Shown: positions 9,758 to 19,400 of the stretch, one piece after another
Numbering within the stretch: the first letter of the stretch is position 1
How the letters are laid out: each line of letters starts with the position of its first letter
From: Yanghanlia caeni
GTDB lineage: Bacteria > Pseudomonadota > Gammaproteobacteria > Burkholderiales > Burkholderiaceae_B
DNA: 64,000 nt
Assembly (NCBI GenBank): GCA_030733815.1
Contig: JAUZQE010000005.1
Coordinates: 62,001-126,000 of the forward strand
Direction: 5' to 3'
Notes under the pieces: model-generated
Databases searched by the model: none
Told to the model about the DNA's origin: nothing
What the model saw: only the letters and a program-made list of their open reading frames with translations
Made by a program: the position numbers and the translations under genes

Positions 9758-12700
9758 CTAGTTGCCGGACTGCGTTTCCACCTGCTGCAGCGGCTCGGTG
9801 GCCACCACGCTGCGGGGCTTGCGCACCCGGCCCAGGCGAACGGGCGGTTCCGTCACGATGATGTCGCGCGTGTCGCTGCGCGTCTCCACCAGCTGCAGGC
9901 CGGCCGACTCGAGTGCCGCGGCAATTTCCTTCGGTTCGGCGCTGCTGCCGTTGACGTGGCCGCGGGAGTCGGCCTCGTCGTCGGACGTGGTGTCGCTGCC
10001 TTCATTGGCTGCGGCGGCGGTTGCAGTGACCTCAGGCGCGGCTTCCTCAGCCACCGCTTCCTCAGTCGCGGTTTCCTCAGCAGCGGTTTCCGTAGCAGCG
10101 GTTTCCGTAGCAGCGGTTTCCGTAGCAGCGCTCACCGCAGCCACTTCGGGTTGGGCGTCAGCTTCGGTGTCGGACTTGGCCTCGGTTACAGCTTCGGTAC
10201 GGGATTCATGCTTGACGTCGGTTTCTGCCTGGGCAGCGGCTTCCGGTTCTGCGCCGGCTCCGGTTTCTGCTGCGGCGTTGCCCTGAGTGGTAGCCCGTGC
10301 CTCAACAGCCGTTTCCGTTTCGACAGCTTCGGCAGCTTCGACTGGGGAAACGGTCGCGTCGCTGCTGTCGGCTTTGGCTTCGGCCGGTGCCATTACGGCG
10401 GGCAGTGTGGCGTCTGCAGCTGCCGGGGGCGTGTCGACCTTGGGCTCTGCTGCAGCAACCGCAGCAGGCGTGGCGACCGGCGCAACGGGTTCGCGGGCGT
10501 CTTGTGCTTCCGTAGCGGTTTGCGCGGCCATCACGGGTACGGATTCCGGCTCGCCTGCCGCCTGCTCTTCGACCTCGCCGGGCTCTGCCTGGGTGGCAGC
10601 TTCGGGTTCGGTGGCCACGGGCTTGCCGGAATCGGCTGCGGCGCCGGTGCTTTCTGCGGTCTCGGGCGCAGCGGATTCTGCAGCGCTTGCCTCATCGGCA
10701 CCTGCGGTGGCTGCGGCGGAAGCACTTTCGCCACTGCGGCGGCCACGGCGGCTGCGACGGCGGCGGCGCTTGCGTTCCGGTTCCACGTCGTCTGCGTGTG
10801 CCGTATCGGTGTCGGTCTGGTCTGCTGCGTCGGCCGCCCCATCGCCGGCCTCGGCTGCCGCCGACGCCTGTGCCGCGATCTCGGTGTCGGACACTGCGGT
10901 GGCCGCCTCGGCAACCTTGGCGGGAGCCTGTGCGGGCGCGGCCTCTGCAGGAGCGCCGGAGACGGTTTCCTGGGCTTCGGTGTTGCCGCCGGCAACCTGA
11001 GCGGCACTTGCGAGCACTGCGGTATCGGCCGCTGCGGTGTCGAGGGCGCCGTTTTCTTCGCTACGGCGGCTGCGGCCACGGCCGCGACGACCGCGGCTGC
11101 GCGGTGCGGGGGCGGCGGTTTCGGTATCGCTTGCTGCGGCTACGGGTGCTGCAGGTGCCGGCTGCTTGCTTTCGGCGACGGCGGTGTCGGCGGTTTGGCG
11201 ACGGCCGCGGCCGGTCTGGCTGCCGGATTCCTTGCGCGCTTCGGCATCAGGGCGCCTTTCGCGACGACGGTTGCGTTCGCCACGCTGGCCGGCGCTGCGT
11301 TCACCGCTGCGGCCGCGGCGCGGGGTCTCGGGCTTGGGCGGTTCGGGCGGTGCTTCGACAGGTGCCGCAGTGCTGCCGCCACCGGTGAACCAGCTGATGA
11401 TGCGCTTGAACAGGCCACCCTGCGCGGCGGGAGCGGCCGGGGCTGCTGCTGCAGGCGCAGGCGTATGCACCGGCGCGGGTTGCGCGTGCGTGATGCTCTT
11501 GACCAGCGCTTCGGGGCGTTCCTTCGCGTCTTGGGCGCGGGCGGGCGACCACGTGGTGGGTTGCTCGGGTTCCGTGACGATGTCGTAGCTCGACTTGTTG
11601 TCGTCGAGACGCGGGTCGTCGTGTCGCAGGCGCTCGATGTGATGATGCGGGGTTTCCAGGTTCTTGTTCGGAATGAGAACCAGGTTGACCTTCAGGCGCG
11701 ACTCGATCTTCGTGATGTCGTTGCGCTTTTCGTTCAGCAGGAACGTGGCCACGTCGACCGGCACCTGAGCGTGCAGGGCGGCCGTGCCTTCCTTCATGGC
11801 CTCTTCCTGCAGCAGGCGCAGCACGTGCAGCGCGCTGGATTCGGCATCGCGGATCACGCCGGTGCCGGTGCAGCGCGGGCAGGTGACGTGGGAGCCTTCG
11901 TTCAGGGCGGGGCGCAGGCGCTGGCGCGACAGTTCCATCAGACCGAAGCGCGAGATCTTGCCCATCTGCACGCGGGCACGGTCGAAGTGCAAGGCATCGC
12001 GCAGGCGCTGTTCGACCGCACGCTGGTTCTTGCTGTCTTCCATGTCGATGAAGTCGATCACGATCAGGCCGCCCAGGTCGCGCAGGCGCAGCTGACGGGC
12101 CACTTCATCGGCCGCTTCCTGGTTGGTGCGCAGGGCGGTTTCCTCGATATCGGCGCCGCGCGTGGCACGGGCGGAGTTGACGTCGATTGCCACCAGCGCT
12201 TCGGTGTGATCGATGACGATCGAGCCACCGGAAGGCAGCTGAACGGTACGTGAATAGGCCGTTTCGATCTGGTGCTCGATCTGGAATCGGGAAAAGAGGG
12301 GAATGTCATCGCGGTAGAGCTTCACGCGATGCACGTTGTCGGGCATGACCACGCTCATGAATGCGGTGGCCTGCTCGAAGATGTCTTCCGTGTCGATGAG
12401 GATCTCGCCGATTTCGGGCGAGTAGTAGTCGCGGATGGCCCGGATGACCAGGCTGGACTCGAGGTAAATAAGAATGGGCGCCTTGTTTTCGCGCGCCGCG
12501 TTGTCGATCGCGTTCCAGAGCTGCAGGAGGTAGGAAAGATCCCATTGCAGTTCTTCGACGCTGCGCCCGATGCCCGCCGTGCGGGCAATGATGCTCATGC
12601 CCTGGGGCACGTCGAGCTGGTCCATCGTTTCGCGCAGTTCCTGGCGGTCTTCGCCTTCGACGCGACGCGATACGCCGCCGCCACGCGGGTTGTTGGGCAT

Positions 12701-13084
12701 GAGAACCAGGTAACGTCCGGCCAGCGAAACGAACGTGGTCAGGGCTGCGCCCTTGTTGCCGCGCTCCTCCTTCTCGACCTGAATGATCAGTTCCTGGCCT
12801 TCGTGAAGGGCGTCTTGTATGCGTGCCGTGCGTACATCGACGCCTTCCTTGAAATAGCTGCGTGCGACTTCCTTGAAGGGCAGGAAGCCGTGGCGGTCTT
12901 CCCCGTAGTTGACGAAGCAGGCTTCGAGACCCGGCTCGATGCGGGTGATGACACCTTTATAAATATTGCCTTTGCGTTGTTCACGCCCGGCGGTTTCGAT
13001 GTCGAGGTCGATGAGTTTCTGACCGTCGACAATGGCAACGCGTAATTCTTCTTGATGCGTTGCATTGAACAACATCCGTTTCAT
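9758..13084 (-). CDS. rne: Ribonuclease E
   Basis: 1108 residues from the ATG at 13084 ([17 protein letters not shown], the standard start). It is the main endoribonuclease for mRNA decay and rRNA/tRNA processing. The N-terminal half has an S1 domain (about 35-125), a catalytic DNase I-like part ([13 protein letters not shown] and [11 protein letters not shown]) and the zinc-link CPRCTGTG. The half after about residue 550 is low-complexity Ala/Glu/Thr sequence with three Arg-rich patches (for example [32 protein letters not shown]). Those patches probably bind RNA, and the tail probably recruits degradosome partners. The tail includes an exact 15-base tandem repeat. The gene has a long leader with hairpins. 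Confidence 0.96.
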   Translation of the reverse strand: MKRMLFNATHQEELRVAIVDGQKLIDLDIETAGREQRKGNIYKGVITRIEPGLEACFVNYGEDRHGFLPFKEVARSYFKEGVDVRTARIQDALHEGQELIIQVEKEERGNKGAALTTFVSLAGRYLVLMPNNPRGGGVSRRVEGEDRQELRETMDQLDVPQGMSIIARTAGIGRSVEELQWDLSYLLQLWNAIDNAARENKAPILIYLESSLVIRAIRDYYSPEIGEILIDTEDIFEQATAFMSVVMPDNVHRVKLYRDDIPLFSRFQIEHQIETAYSRTVQLPSGGSIVIDHTEALVAIDVNSARATRGADIEETALRTNQEAADEVARQLRLRDLGGLIVIDFIDMEDSKNQRAVEQRLRDALHFDRARVQMGKISRFGLMELSRQRLRPALNEGSHVTCPRCTGTGVIRDAESSALHVLRLLQEEAMKEGTAALHAQVPVDVATFLLNEKRNDITKIESRLKVNLVLIPNKNLETPHHHIERLRHDDPRLDDNKSSYDIVTEPEQPTTWSPARAQDAKERPEALVKSITHAQPAPVHTPAPAAAAPAAPAAQGGLFKRIISWFTGGGSTAAPVEAPPEPPKPETPRRGRSGERSAGQRGERNRRRERRPDAEARKESGSQTGRGRRQTADTAVAESKQPAPAAPVAAASDTETAAPAPRSRGRRGRGRSRRSEENGALDTAAADTAVLASAAQVAGGNTEAQETVSGAPAEAAPAQAPAKVAEAATAVSDTEIAAQASAAAEAGDGAADAADQTDTDTAHADDVEPERKRRRRRSRRGRRSGESASAAATAGADEASAAESAAPETAESTGAAADSGKPVATEPEAATQAEPGEVEEQAAGEPESVPVMAAQTATEAQDAREPVAPVATPAAVAAAEPKVDTPPAAADATLPAVMAPAEAKADSSDATVSPVEAAEAVETETAVEARATTQGNAAAETGAGAEPEAAAQAETDVKHESRTEAVTEAKSDTEADAQPEVAAVSAATETAATETAATETAAEETATEEAVAEEAAPEVTATAAAANEGSDTTSDDEADSRGHVNGSSAEPKEIAAALESAGLQLVETRSDTRDIIVTEPPVRLGRVRKPRSVVATEPLQQVETQSGN
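10081..10130 (-). repeat. 15-base tandem repeat within rne (encodes repeated Ala-Thr-Glu-Thr-Ala)
   Basis: On the plus strand the unit CAGCGGTTTCCGTAG occurs three times exactly, followed by a partial unit; more diverged copies continue on both sides (about 10040-10080). Because the unit is a multiple of three, copy changes would keep frame and lengthen or shorten the disordered RNase E tail. Confidence 0.85.
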
Positions 13085-13106
13085 GAGTGCGATTCTCCGT
13101 AGTCTT

Positions 13107-13127
13107 TGCGCACCGATCATCGGCGCA
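13107..13127 (-). promoter_or_regulatory. Bulged hairpin just upstream of the rne start codon
   Basis: TGCG at 13107-13110 pairs with CGCA at 13124-13127, and CCGA (13113-13116) pairs with TCGG (13120-13123), with a two-base bulge and a three-base loop. In rne mRNA it would lie about 23 bases before the start codon. It is a candidate element for feedback control by RNase E. Confidence 0.45.
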
Positions 13128-13227
13128 CGACCGCGGGTCACTCGGCGTGAGGCAGTGGCTCTGCAGGCAGGAAGGGGAGCTGACGGACGTGAAAAACCTG
13201 TGCCCCCCGGTTTGTCAGGATGGCACG

Positions 13228-13251
13228 GCGCACCGGAGTAGTGGGGTGCGC
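13228..13251 (-). promoter_or_regulatory. Seven-pair hairpin in the rne leader
   Basis: GCGCACC at 13228-13234 is the exact reverse complement of GGTGCGC at 13245-13251, with a ten-base loop. There is no T-run after it on either strand, so it is not a terminator. It lies about 145 bases upstream of rne, inside the probable leader. Confidence 0.5.
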
Positions 13252-13574
13252 GGTTCAGTCAGCACTGAGGTCAAGTTCACTGTAGTGGTTGACGGTGTAA
13301 TAAGTGACTGGGAACGGCAGTCGCGTGTACGCGGCTGGTGCAATATACGATGACAAATTCTGCAGAAACTCGTGCCGCACACGGAACCTGGCTTTTCGTC
13401 ATGCGGCGGGCATTGTGATCTTCCGCAGCCATGCGAGGGGGGCCGATCCCGGCGACCTAGTGACCCAGAAGCTGAAACCTGGGCATTACAATGGAGCCTG
13501 TTCGCCCAACGGAGACGCACCCTTGCATCTCTACGCTGGCGGTAATTTCAGCTTCTATAGGCTGACGCGATTAT

Positions 13575-14543
13575 ATGCCTGTTTCCTTTGCGCGTAAAAC
13601 AACCGCGCGCCCCGAATCCCGCCCCTCAGTGCGAATGCTTACCATTGACCACGAATCGGCGGGGCAGCGCGTCGACAATTTTCTGATCCGCGTCTGCAAG
13701 GGCGTGCCAAAAAGTCATATCTACAAGGCCATTCGTGGCGGGCAGGTGCGCGTGAACAAGGGCCGGGTGCAGGCCGATTACCGGCTGGCGGCTGGCGACG
13801 TAGTGCGGGTTCCGCCCCTGCGTATGCCGGCTCCCGATGAACCCAGGCGGGTGCCGCCGGCAGCCTTTCCGGTGGTGTACGAAGATGACGCCATGGTTGT
13901 CATCGACAAGCCCTCGGGTGTGGCCGTTCATGGTGGCAGCGGTGTGTCGTTCGGTGTTATAGAACAGGTGCGGGCGGCGCGCCCCGAGGCCCGTTTTCTC
14001 GAACTGGCGCACCGGCTCGATCGCGAAACCTCGGGGCTGCTGATCATCGCCAAGCAGCGCAAGGCGCTGGTGGCGCTGCACGACATGATGCGGCAGAGCG
14101 CGGGGCGCAAACTGTACCAGGCGCTGGTGGTCGGCGACTGGGTGAATGACCGGCAGCATATCCGCAAGCCGCTGCTCAAGTTTCTGACCCCGGGCGGCGA
14201 GCGCCGGGTGAAGGTCGATCCGCTGGGCAAGCCTGCACACACCATCGTCACCTGTCTGAAACGCTTCGGCCGGTACACTTTGGTGGGGGCCGAACTGCGT
14301 ACGGGCCGCACCCACCAGATACGGGTGCACCTGGCATCCAGCGGTTTTCCCATCGTGGGCGACGACAAATACGGCAGCGAGGCGGTGCGTGATCATTTCG
14401 CCAGCCTGGGCTTCAAACGCATGTTCCTGCATGCTGCGCGGCTCGAGATTCCACATCCCGTCACGGGTGAGGCCATGGTGTTTGAGACCCCTTTGCCGCC
14501 CGCCTGCGTCAACCTGTTGCGTTTACTGGAGCACGAGAAGTGA
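13575..14543 (+). CDS. rluC: 23S rRNA pseudouridine synthase RluC
   Basis: 322 residues. It converts three uridines of 23S rRNA (955, 2504 and 2580 in E. coli) to pseudouridine. An S4 RNA-binding domain spans about residues 28-80, followed by the RluA-family catalytic domain with Asp149 in HRLDRETSG. RTGRTHQIRVHLAS is the conserved C-terminal motif. The ATG at 13575 has no strong ribosome site, but the downstream methionine at residue 21 is also possible. It is paired with a HAD hydrolase by a four-base overlap and diverges from rne, a common arrangement in Burkholderiales. Confidence 0.92.
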   Translation: MPVSFARKTTARPESRPSVRMLTIDHESAGQRVDNFLIRVCKGVPKSHIYKAIRGGQVRVNKGRVQADYRLAAGDVVRVPPLRMPAPDEPRRVPPAAFPVVYEDDAMVVIDKPSGVAVHGGSGVSFGVIEQVRAARPEARFLELAHRLDRETSGLLIIAKQRKALVALHDMMRQSAGRKLYQALVVGDWVNDRQHIRKPLLKFLTPGGERRVKVDPLGKPAHTIVTCLKRFGRYTLVGAELRTGRTHQIRVHLASSGFPIVGDDKYGSEAVRDHFASLGFKRMFLHAARLEIPHPVTGEAMVFETPLPPACVNLLRLLEHEK

Positions 14544-15193
14544 AGCGTTACAAGGCCGTGATCTTCGACTGGGACGGCACGGTGATGGATTCCACCTCAT
14601 GTATTGCGGGCGCCATACAGGCGGCCTGCATCGATCTGGAGCTTCCCGTTCCTTCGTTCGAGGAAGCCAGCTGGGTCATCGGGCTGTCGCTCGACAGCGC
14701 GCTGCAGCGCTGTGCGCCCACGCTGCCCCCCGAACGCATACCCGAATTCACCGAACGCTATCGCCATCATTTTTTCCAGCTTGACCAGACACTCACCATG
14801 TTCGAGGGCGTGGTGCCCATGCTCGACGATCTCAGGGCGCGCAACGTGCGTCTGGGTGTGGCCACCGGCAAGTCGCGCGTCGGGCTCGACCGCGTGCTGC
14901 AGGCGCAGCGGCTTGCCGACCGCTTCGATTACACGCGCTGCGCCGATGAATCAAAGGGCAAACCGCACCCGGCCATGTTGTTCGACATCATGCAGCGGCT
15001 CGATCTGGAACCGCAGCACGTGCTCATGGTGGGCGACACCACGCACGATATACAGATGGCGGCCAGTGCGGGGGTAGACAGCATGGCGGTGACTTATGGC
15101 GCGCACAGCAAGCGCACGCTGCTGCTTTCCGAGCCCACGGTCATGGTTTCGAGCGTACGCGAAATGCACAACTGGCTGATCGAACGGCTCTGA
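14540..15193 (+). CDS. HAD-superfamily hydrolase, phosphoglycolate phosphatase-like
   Basis: 217 residues with all HAD motifs: nucleophile and acid at Asp10 and Asp12 (FDWDGTVMDS), the Thr in VATGKS, the Lys of SKGKPHP, and GDTTHD as the magnesium-binding fourth motif. It is a cytosolic phosphatase of the Gph/YjjG-like type; the true substrate is unknown. The start is GTG at 14540, which overlaps the TGA of rluC by four bases, so translation is probably coupled. It converges with the amidase gene across 124 bases containing a CGGCGG-GTG-CCGCCG hairpin (15194-15208) but no T-run. Confidence 0.88.
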   Translation: MKRYKAVIFDWDGTVMDSTSCIAGAIQAACIDLELPVPSFEEASWVIGLSLDSALQRCAPTLPPERIPEFTERYRHHFFQLDQTLTMFEGVVPMLDDLRARNVRLGVATGKSRVGLDRVLQAQRLADRFDYTRCADESKGKPHPAMLFDIMQRLDLEPQHVLMVGDTTHDIQMAASAGVDSMAVTYGAHSKRTLLLSEPTVMVSSVREMHNWLIERL

Positions 15194-15317
15194 CGGCGGG
15201 TGCCGCCGCAGGTGCGCGTCATACCTCGCCCTGCAGGGTGGCAAGGGTGGCGCAGCCGCACCCGCTGGCGGGGCGCCGCGCGCGCATGGGCGGGTCGGGG
15301 CAGGTGTGTCCGGCGGA

Positions 15318-16100
15318 TCAGGGCAGGGAGTCCAGAATGGCCAGTGTCTCGGCGTCGGGTTCGCCGTCGTGGCGCGCGGGGCGATAGCGCATCTGGAAGG
15401 CGGCGAGCACCTTGCGGGTGGCGGCGTCCAGCGTGCCGCTCAGCTCCACGGGGTAGCCGGCTCGGCGCAACTTTTCCTGAATGTCGCGCACGGGTGGCAG
15501 GCCGCTGCTCTGGTAATGCTGAATGCGCTGCATCGCCCGGGTTTCATCGTACCAGCGCGCCAGCCCGGCCTCGGCCAGGCGCTTCCACGGAAAGGCGGGC
15601 CCCGGGTCCTGTTTGCGTTGCGGCGCAATGTCGCTGTGCCCCACCACATTGCGGGCGTGGATCTGATGGCGCGTGACGATATCCCTGAGCAGCGTGATCA
15701 GCGTGTCGATCTGCGCGTCGGAATAGGGTTGCCACCCGCCGTTTTCAGGACCGCGGTTCACGATCTCGATGCCGATCGATGCAGCGTTCAGGTCGCTGCG
15801 GCCATACCATGCGCTTTCTCCGGCATGCCAGGCGCGCCGGCTTTCGTCCACCAGCTGGAAGACTCGTGGCGGGGTTTCGTCGGTGATCAGGTAGTGGCTG
15901 CTGACGTTGCGTTTGGAAAGAATCTCGAGGGCGCGCGGCGTGTCGGCCACGGTGTAGTGCAGCACCACCACCGAAACACGGCTGCTCTGGCTCACCGCCT
16001 GGATGCTGCGGTCGATTTTGAGCCCGCCTGGCCCGGGTGCCGCACAGGCCGCCAGCAGGCCCACGCACGCAAGCACCGTGGCACGCGCGTAGCCGCGCAT
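15318..16100 (-). CDS. N-acetylmuramoyl-L-alanine amidase, AmiD-like lipoprotein
   Basis: 260 residues from the ATG at 16100. A lipoprotein signal ends at LLAAC with Cys19, so the protein should be anchored to a membrane. The amidase_2 domain carries zinc ligands His48 (VVLHYT), His155 (VVGHSD) and Asp165 (KQDPGP). A peptidoglycan-binding domain fills the C-terminus from about residue 205 (IQEKLRRAGY). It would cleave the bond between muramic acid and the stem peptide, probably in turnover of murein fragments. Its start codon overlaps the stop of the methyltransferase gene (TGATG), so it is the last gene of a coupled maf group. Confidence 0.9.
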   Translation of the reverse strand: MRGYARATVLACVGLLAACAAPGPGGLKIDRSIQAVSQSSRVSVVVLHYTVADTPRALEILSKRNVSSHYLITDETPPRVFQLVDESRRAWHAGESAWYGRSDLNAASIGIEIVNRGPENGGWQPYSDAQIDTLITLLRDIVTRHQIHARNVVGHSDIAPQRKQDPGPAFPWKRLAEAGLARWYDETRAMQRIQHYQSSGLPPVRDIQEKLRRAGYPVELSGTLDAATRKVLAAFQMRYRPARHDGEPDAETLAILDSLP

Positions 16101-16816
16101 CAGCGCGCCGCCAGAAACAGGAACAGTGTGGGCTGCTTGTCGAGCTCGGGAGCCGGACGCTGCTTCCATTGTGCGATGCTGCAGGTGTGTATCCATTCGT
16201 GGGCGGTGGTGAGCGAACGCGCCACGCAGAGCCGGGTATCGCCCTTCAGGGTGCGCAGCAGGCTCTGAAACATGGCGTCGTTGCGGTACGGGGTTTCTAT
16301 GAAGAGCTGGGTCTGGTCGTGCTGGCGCGATGCCGCTTCCCAGGCCTTGAGCGTACGCGTGCGTTCGTCGGGCTTCACCGGTGCGTAGCCGTGGAAGGTG
16401 AAGCGCTGACCTTCAAGGCCGCTTGCCATCAGCCCCAGCAGCAGTGATGACGGCCCCACGTGCGGCACCACGCGTATGCCCAGGGCGTGGGCCAGCGCCA
16501 CCACGCGTGCACCCGGGTCGGCCACTGCCGGGCAGCCGGCTTCCGATACCAGCCCGATCTCGCCGCCTGTGCGCAGCGGCGTCAGCCATTCGCGAATTCT
16601 GGCGTCGTTGGCGCTGCGATCCAGCACGTGAATGGTTATTTCCTGTAGCGGGCGAACCGTGCCCGCCAGCTTGAGAAAGGCGCGGGCGGTCTTGGCGTTC
16701 TCGGCGATGTAGGTATCGAGCCTGCCGGCGAGCACGCGCACGTCTTCGGGCAGCCATGACGAGGGCGGGGCCTCGCCCAGCCCCACCGGAATGAGATGCA
16801 GCACGCCCTGCGTCAT
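16100..16816 (-). CDS. RsmI-family SAM-dependent methyltransferase paralogue
   Basis: 238 residues, start ATG at 16816. The tetrapyrrole-methylase fold is shown by LVSEAGCPAVADPG and VPHVGPSSLLLGLMASG, the same blocks used by RsmI, which 2-prime-O-methylates C1402 of 16S rRNA. It lacks RsmI's typical first strand (GTLYVVATPIGNLGD) and begins GVLHLIPVGLGE, which marks a distinct paralogue. The substrate is therefore uncertain and could be another RNA site. It overlaps maf by four bases (ATGA) and the amidase by one base, suggesting strict cotranslation. Confidence 0.82.
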   Translation of the reverse strand: MTQGVLHLIPVGLGEAPPSSWLPEDVRVLAGRLDTYIAENAKTARAFLKLAGTVRPLQEITIHVLDRSANDARIREWLTPLRTGGEIGLVSEAGCPAVADPGARVVALAHALGIRVVPHVGPSSLLLGLMASGLEGQRFTFHGYAPVKPDERTRTLKAWEAASRQHDQTQLFIETPYRNDAMFQSLLRTLKGDTRLCVARSLTTAHEWIHTCSIAQWKQRPAPELDKQPTLFLFLAAR

Positions 16817-17409
16817 GCCTGGCCTCGCGCGTTGGCGTGCAGCAGCGGGTCGAGACCGAAGCTGCGCAGCATGCGGCACAGGGCGATGAGCGGCAGGCCG
16901 ATGATGGCGGTGGGGTCGTCAGACTGCATGGCGTCCATGAGGGCGATGCCCAGGCCTTCGGCTTTGGCGCTGCCCGCCGTGTCGTAGGGGCGCTCGCGCT
17001 GCAGGTAGTGTTCGATTTCGGCGTCGCCCAGGGTGCGGAAGCGGCAGTGTGTGATGATGTCGTCGAATTCTTCGCGCTGGCCGTCGGTAACGCACAGGGC
17101 GCTGTGAAACGCCACGGTGCGCCCGCTCAGTTCGCGCAATTGTGCGAACGCCCTGTCATGGGTGCCCGGCTTGCCTACCGGCTGGCCGTTGTAGGTGGCG
17201 ACCTGGTCGGCGCCGATCACCACCGCCCCGCGGTGCTGACGTGCGACGGCGGCCGCCTTGGCCCGCGCAAGCCGCAGCGCCAGTGCCGCCGGTGCTTCAC
17301 CGGAAAGCGGGGATTCATCGATATCGGGCGAGACTGATGTAAATGGCAGGCCCAGTCGGCCAAGCATTTCCTGTCGGTATGGCGAGCTTGAGGCTAGAAT
17401 GAGACGCAT
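16813..17409 (-). CDS. Maf/YceF family nucleoside triphosphate pyrophosphatase
   Basis: 198 residues. Maf proteins hydrolyse modified or non-standard NTPs; the YceF subgroup, found next to yceD-rpmF as here, prefers 7-methyl-GTP. Evidence is the N-terminal LILASSSPYR, the catalytic region VVIGADQV, the lysine of GKPGTHDRA and AGSAKAEGLG. The start at 17409 gives MRLILASSSPYR exactly. It diverges from yceD across 99 bases and leads the maf-methyltransferase-amidase group. Confidence 0.92.
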   Translation of the reverse strand: MRLILASSSPYRQEMLGRLGLPFTSVSPDIDESPLSGEAPAALALRLARAKAAAVARQHRGAVVIGADQVATYNGQPVGKPGTHDRAFAQLRELSGRTVAFHSALCVTDGQREEFDDIITHCRFRTLGDAEIEHYLQRERPYDTAGSAKAEGLGIALMDAMQSDDPTAIIGLPLIALCRMLRSFGLDPLLHANARGQA

Positions 17410-17434
17410 GAGAGTGAGCTTGAGCTTCCTGCAA

Positions 17435-17464
17435 TTGACTCTAAGGGCGGCAAACAGCTATTAT
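17435..17464 (+). promoter_or_regulatory. Sigma-70 promoter for the yceD-rpmF-plsX-fab block
   Basis: TTGACT at 17435-17440 and TATTAT at 17459-17464 are separated by 18 bases; they match the consensus at five of six positions each. Initiation near 17471 would leave about 38 bases before the yceD ATG at 17509, which also argues against the GTG at 17479 as the start. Confidence 0.65.
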
Positions 17465-17508
17465 TCTACGTTTTCTTTGTGCTTGAAACTGCAAGCCCGG
17501 TTTACGTA

Positions 17509-18039
17509 ATGAGCCCTTTGCCCAAGGCCGTATCGCAGGTCGACGTGTGGCAGCTTGCCCGCAAAGGTGAAACGCTGCAAGGCGTTTTTGCGCTTTCCGG
17601 GTGTGCTCGGCTGCTCGAAGGCATGCTGGCGCAGCCGGTCGATCGTGTGGTCGAGTGGTCGCTTGCCGGTCAAACGGGCAGCCTGGGCCAGCAGTGGCTC
17701 ACGCTGCAGGCGCACGCTCAGGTTACGCTGCAGTGCCAGCGCTGCCTGTCGCAGTTCGACCTGCAGCTGCGCGTCGACACGCGCGTGCAGCTGGTCAGCA
17801 ACGAAGAAGAGCTTGAGGCCGATGGTGCGGACGAAGACCCCGACACCCCGGACAGGCTGCTCGGATCCACGCATTTCGACGTGCACGCCCTTGTCGAAGA
17901 CGAGCTGATCCTTGCTCTGCCGTACGTGCCCAAGCACGAGGTTTGTCCGTCGTTGCCCAAGGCGCTTGTTGAAGCGCACGGCACCGATACCCGCCGCGCA
18001 TCGCCTTTTGCGGTGCTGGCCGATCTGAAAAAAGATTGA
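17509..18039 (+). CDS. yceD: YceD (DUF177) protein, 23S rRNA accumulation factor
   Basis: 176 residues. YceD-family proteins are encoded next to rpmF and are linked to 23S rRNA accumulation. The zinc-ribbon-like part shows CQRCL (mid-protein) and ends with the conserved segment ALPYVPKHEVCPSLPKA. The C-terminal SPFAVLADLKKD is the family signature. The ATG at 17509 is chosen because the putative promoter would place the start site only eight bases before the alternative GTG at 17479. It is first in the operon and lies 20 bases from rpmF. Confidence 0.9.
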   Translation: MSPLPKAVSQVDVWQLARKGETLQGVFALSGCARLLEGMLAQPVDRVVEWSLAGQTGSLGQQWLTLQAHAQVTLQCQRCLSQFDLQLRVDTRVQLVSNEEELEADGADEDPDTPDRLLGSTHFDVHALVEDELILALPYVPKHEVCPSLPKALVEAHGTDTRRASPFAVLADLKKD

Positions 18040-18059
18040 TCTAACAGGAGTCATTCATC

Positions 18060-18242
18060 ATGGCCGTTCAGCAGAACAAGAAAAGTCCGTCGAAGCGCGG
18101 CATGCATCGTTCGCACGATGCACTGGTCAACCCTCCCACGGCCATCGAGCCGACCACGGGCGAACTGCACCTGCGTCACCACATCAGCCCCAACGGTTTC
18201 TACCGCGGCCGCAAGGTTCTCAAGACCAAGAACGACGAGTAA
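18060..18242 (+). CDS. rpmF: 50S ribosomal protein L32
   Basis: 60 residues beginning [20 protein letters not shown], the universal L32 N-terminus; the C-terminus [12 protein letters not shown] is also conserved. This copy lacks the four zinc cysteines of some L32 proteins, as is usual in proteobacteria. A strong AACAGGAG ribosome site precedes the ATG. The yceD-rpmF-plsX order is highly conserved and ties ribosome production to lipid synthesis. Confidence 0.97.
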   Translation: MAVQQNKKSPSKRGMHRSHDALVNPPTAIEPTTGELHLRHHISPNGFYRGRKVLKTKNDE

Positions 18243-18296
18243 GCCGGCACGCATTGCTGCCCGCATTTCCAGCAATCGGCTGAAAACCGTTCCCAG

Positions 18297-19361
18297 ATGT
18301 CTTCGGCATCCGTTCGCATCGCAGTAGACTGCATGGGCGGTGATCACGGTCTGTCGGTCACCATTCCTGCAGTGGTGCTGTTCGCAAGGCAGTATCCCGA
18401 CACGCACTTCCTGCTTGCCGGCAACGCCGAGGCCATCGCCCAGGCGCTCGCCACCGAAGGCGTGCAGGCCGCGTCATGGTACGAAATCCTGCCCGCCTCC
18501 GAGGTCATCCTCATGGATGACACGGTCGAGGTCGCGCTGCGGCGCAAGAAAAATTCCTCGATGCGGGTGGCGATTCAGGCTGTGAAAGACGGCCGGGCCG
18601 ACGCCTGCGTGTCAGCGGGCAACACCGGCGCGCTCATGGCCGTGTCGCGCTACGTGCTCAAAACCCTCGACGGCATCGACCGTCCGGCCATTTCCACCTC
18701 GATCCCCAACGTCAAGGGCGGTGCCACCACGGTGCTCGACCTGGGCGCCAACGTCGACTGCACGGCCGACCACCTTCTGCAGTTCGCCATCATGGGCACC
18801 GCGCTCGTTGCGGCACTCGACCAGCGCCGCCAGCCCACCGTTGGCCTGCTCAATATCGGCGAAGAAGTCATCAAGGGCAACGAGGTCGTGAAGCAGGCGG
18901 CCGAACTGCTGCGCAACAGCGGGCTGAACTTCTACGGCAACGTCGAAGGCGACGACATCTGCAAGGGCACCGTCGACGTCATCGTATGCGACGGCTTCGT
19001 GGGCAACGTGGTGCTCAAGTCCATCGAAGGCGTGGCCCGCATGGTCGCCTCCATGATGCGCGCCGAGTTCACACGCGACATTTTCTCGATGGGCGCGGGC
19101 ATCATTGCCCGGCCGGTGCTGAACCGCTTTCGCGATAAAGTCGACAATCGTCGCTATAATGGCGCGGCGCTGCTGGGCCTGCGCGGCATTGTCGTCAAAA
19201 GCCACGGCTCCGCCGACGCCTATGCCTTCGGGCATGCGTTGCAGCGCACCCGTGAAGCGGTGCAGAACGGTCTGCTTGCCGGTACCACGCAAGCCATTGG
19301 GCATCTGCGTGAGCGCATGCAGGCCGCCACCGTCCAACCCTCCGACAAAACCCCCGCGTAA
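18297..19361 (+). CDS. plsX: Phosphate acyltransferase PlsX
   Basis: 354 residues. It turns acyl-ACP into acyl-phosphate, the donor for PlsY in phospholipid synthesis. Recognisable blocks are [13 protein letters not shown] at the N-terminus, [11 protein letters not shown], and [15 protein letters not shown]. The ATG at 18297 lacks a strong ribosome site, but no other start keeps the conserved N-terminus. It lies 54 bases after rpmF and 39 bases before fabH in one transcription block. Confidence 0.96.
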   Translation: MSSASVRIAVDCMGGDHGLSVTIPAVVLFARQYPDTHFLLAGNAEAIAQALATEGVQAASWYEILPASEVILMDDTVEVALRRKKNSSMRVAIQAVKDGRADACVSAGNTGALMAVSRYVLKTLDGIDRPAISTSIPNVKGGATTVLDLGANVDCTADHLLQFAIMGTALVAALDQRRQPTVGLLNIGEEVIKGNEVVKQAAELLRNSGLNFYGNVEGDDICKGTVDVIVCDGFVGNVVLKSIEGVARMVASMMRAEFTRDIFSMGAGIIARPVLNRFRDKVDNRRYNGAALLGLRGIVVKSHGSADAYAFGHALQRTREAVQNGLLAGTTQAIGHLRERMQAATVQPSDKTPA

Positions 19362-19400
19362 GGGGCGCCGTGGCGCACGAGCGGGACCTGGAAGCACACG

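Larger units (their letters stand above)
13085..13574. other. 490-base noncoding gap between divergent rne and rluC
   Basis: No convincing gene is present; short frames here lack ribosome sites and domain likeness. The rne-proximal half is probably the rne 5-prime leader, with two hairpins described separately. The rluC-proximal half contains a TACAAT hexamer at 13487-13492 that could be a -10 box for rluC, but without a convincing -35. A TATATT on the minus strand near 13343 is a possible rne -10 with an equally weak -35. Confidence 0.6.

Noticed and set aside
9722..12253. Long open frame (about 840 codons) antisense to rne
   Set aside because: It mirrors the Ala/Glu/Arg-rich rne tail, consists of Gly/Ser/Arg/Cys low-complexity sequence, lacks a ribosome site and any domain; a codon-bias artefact.
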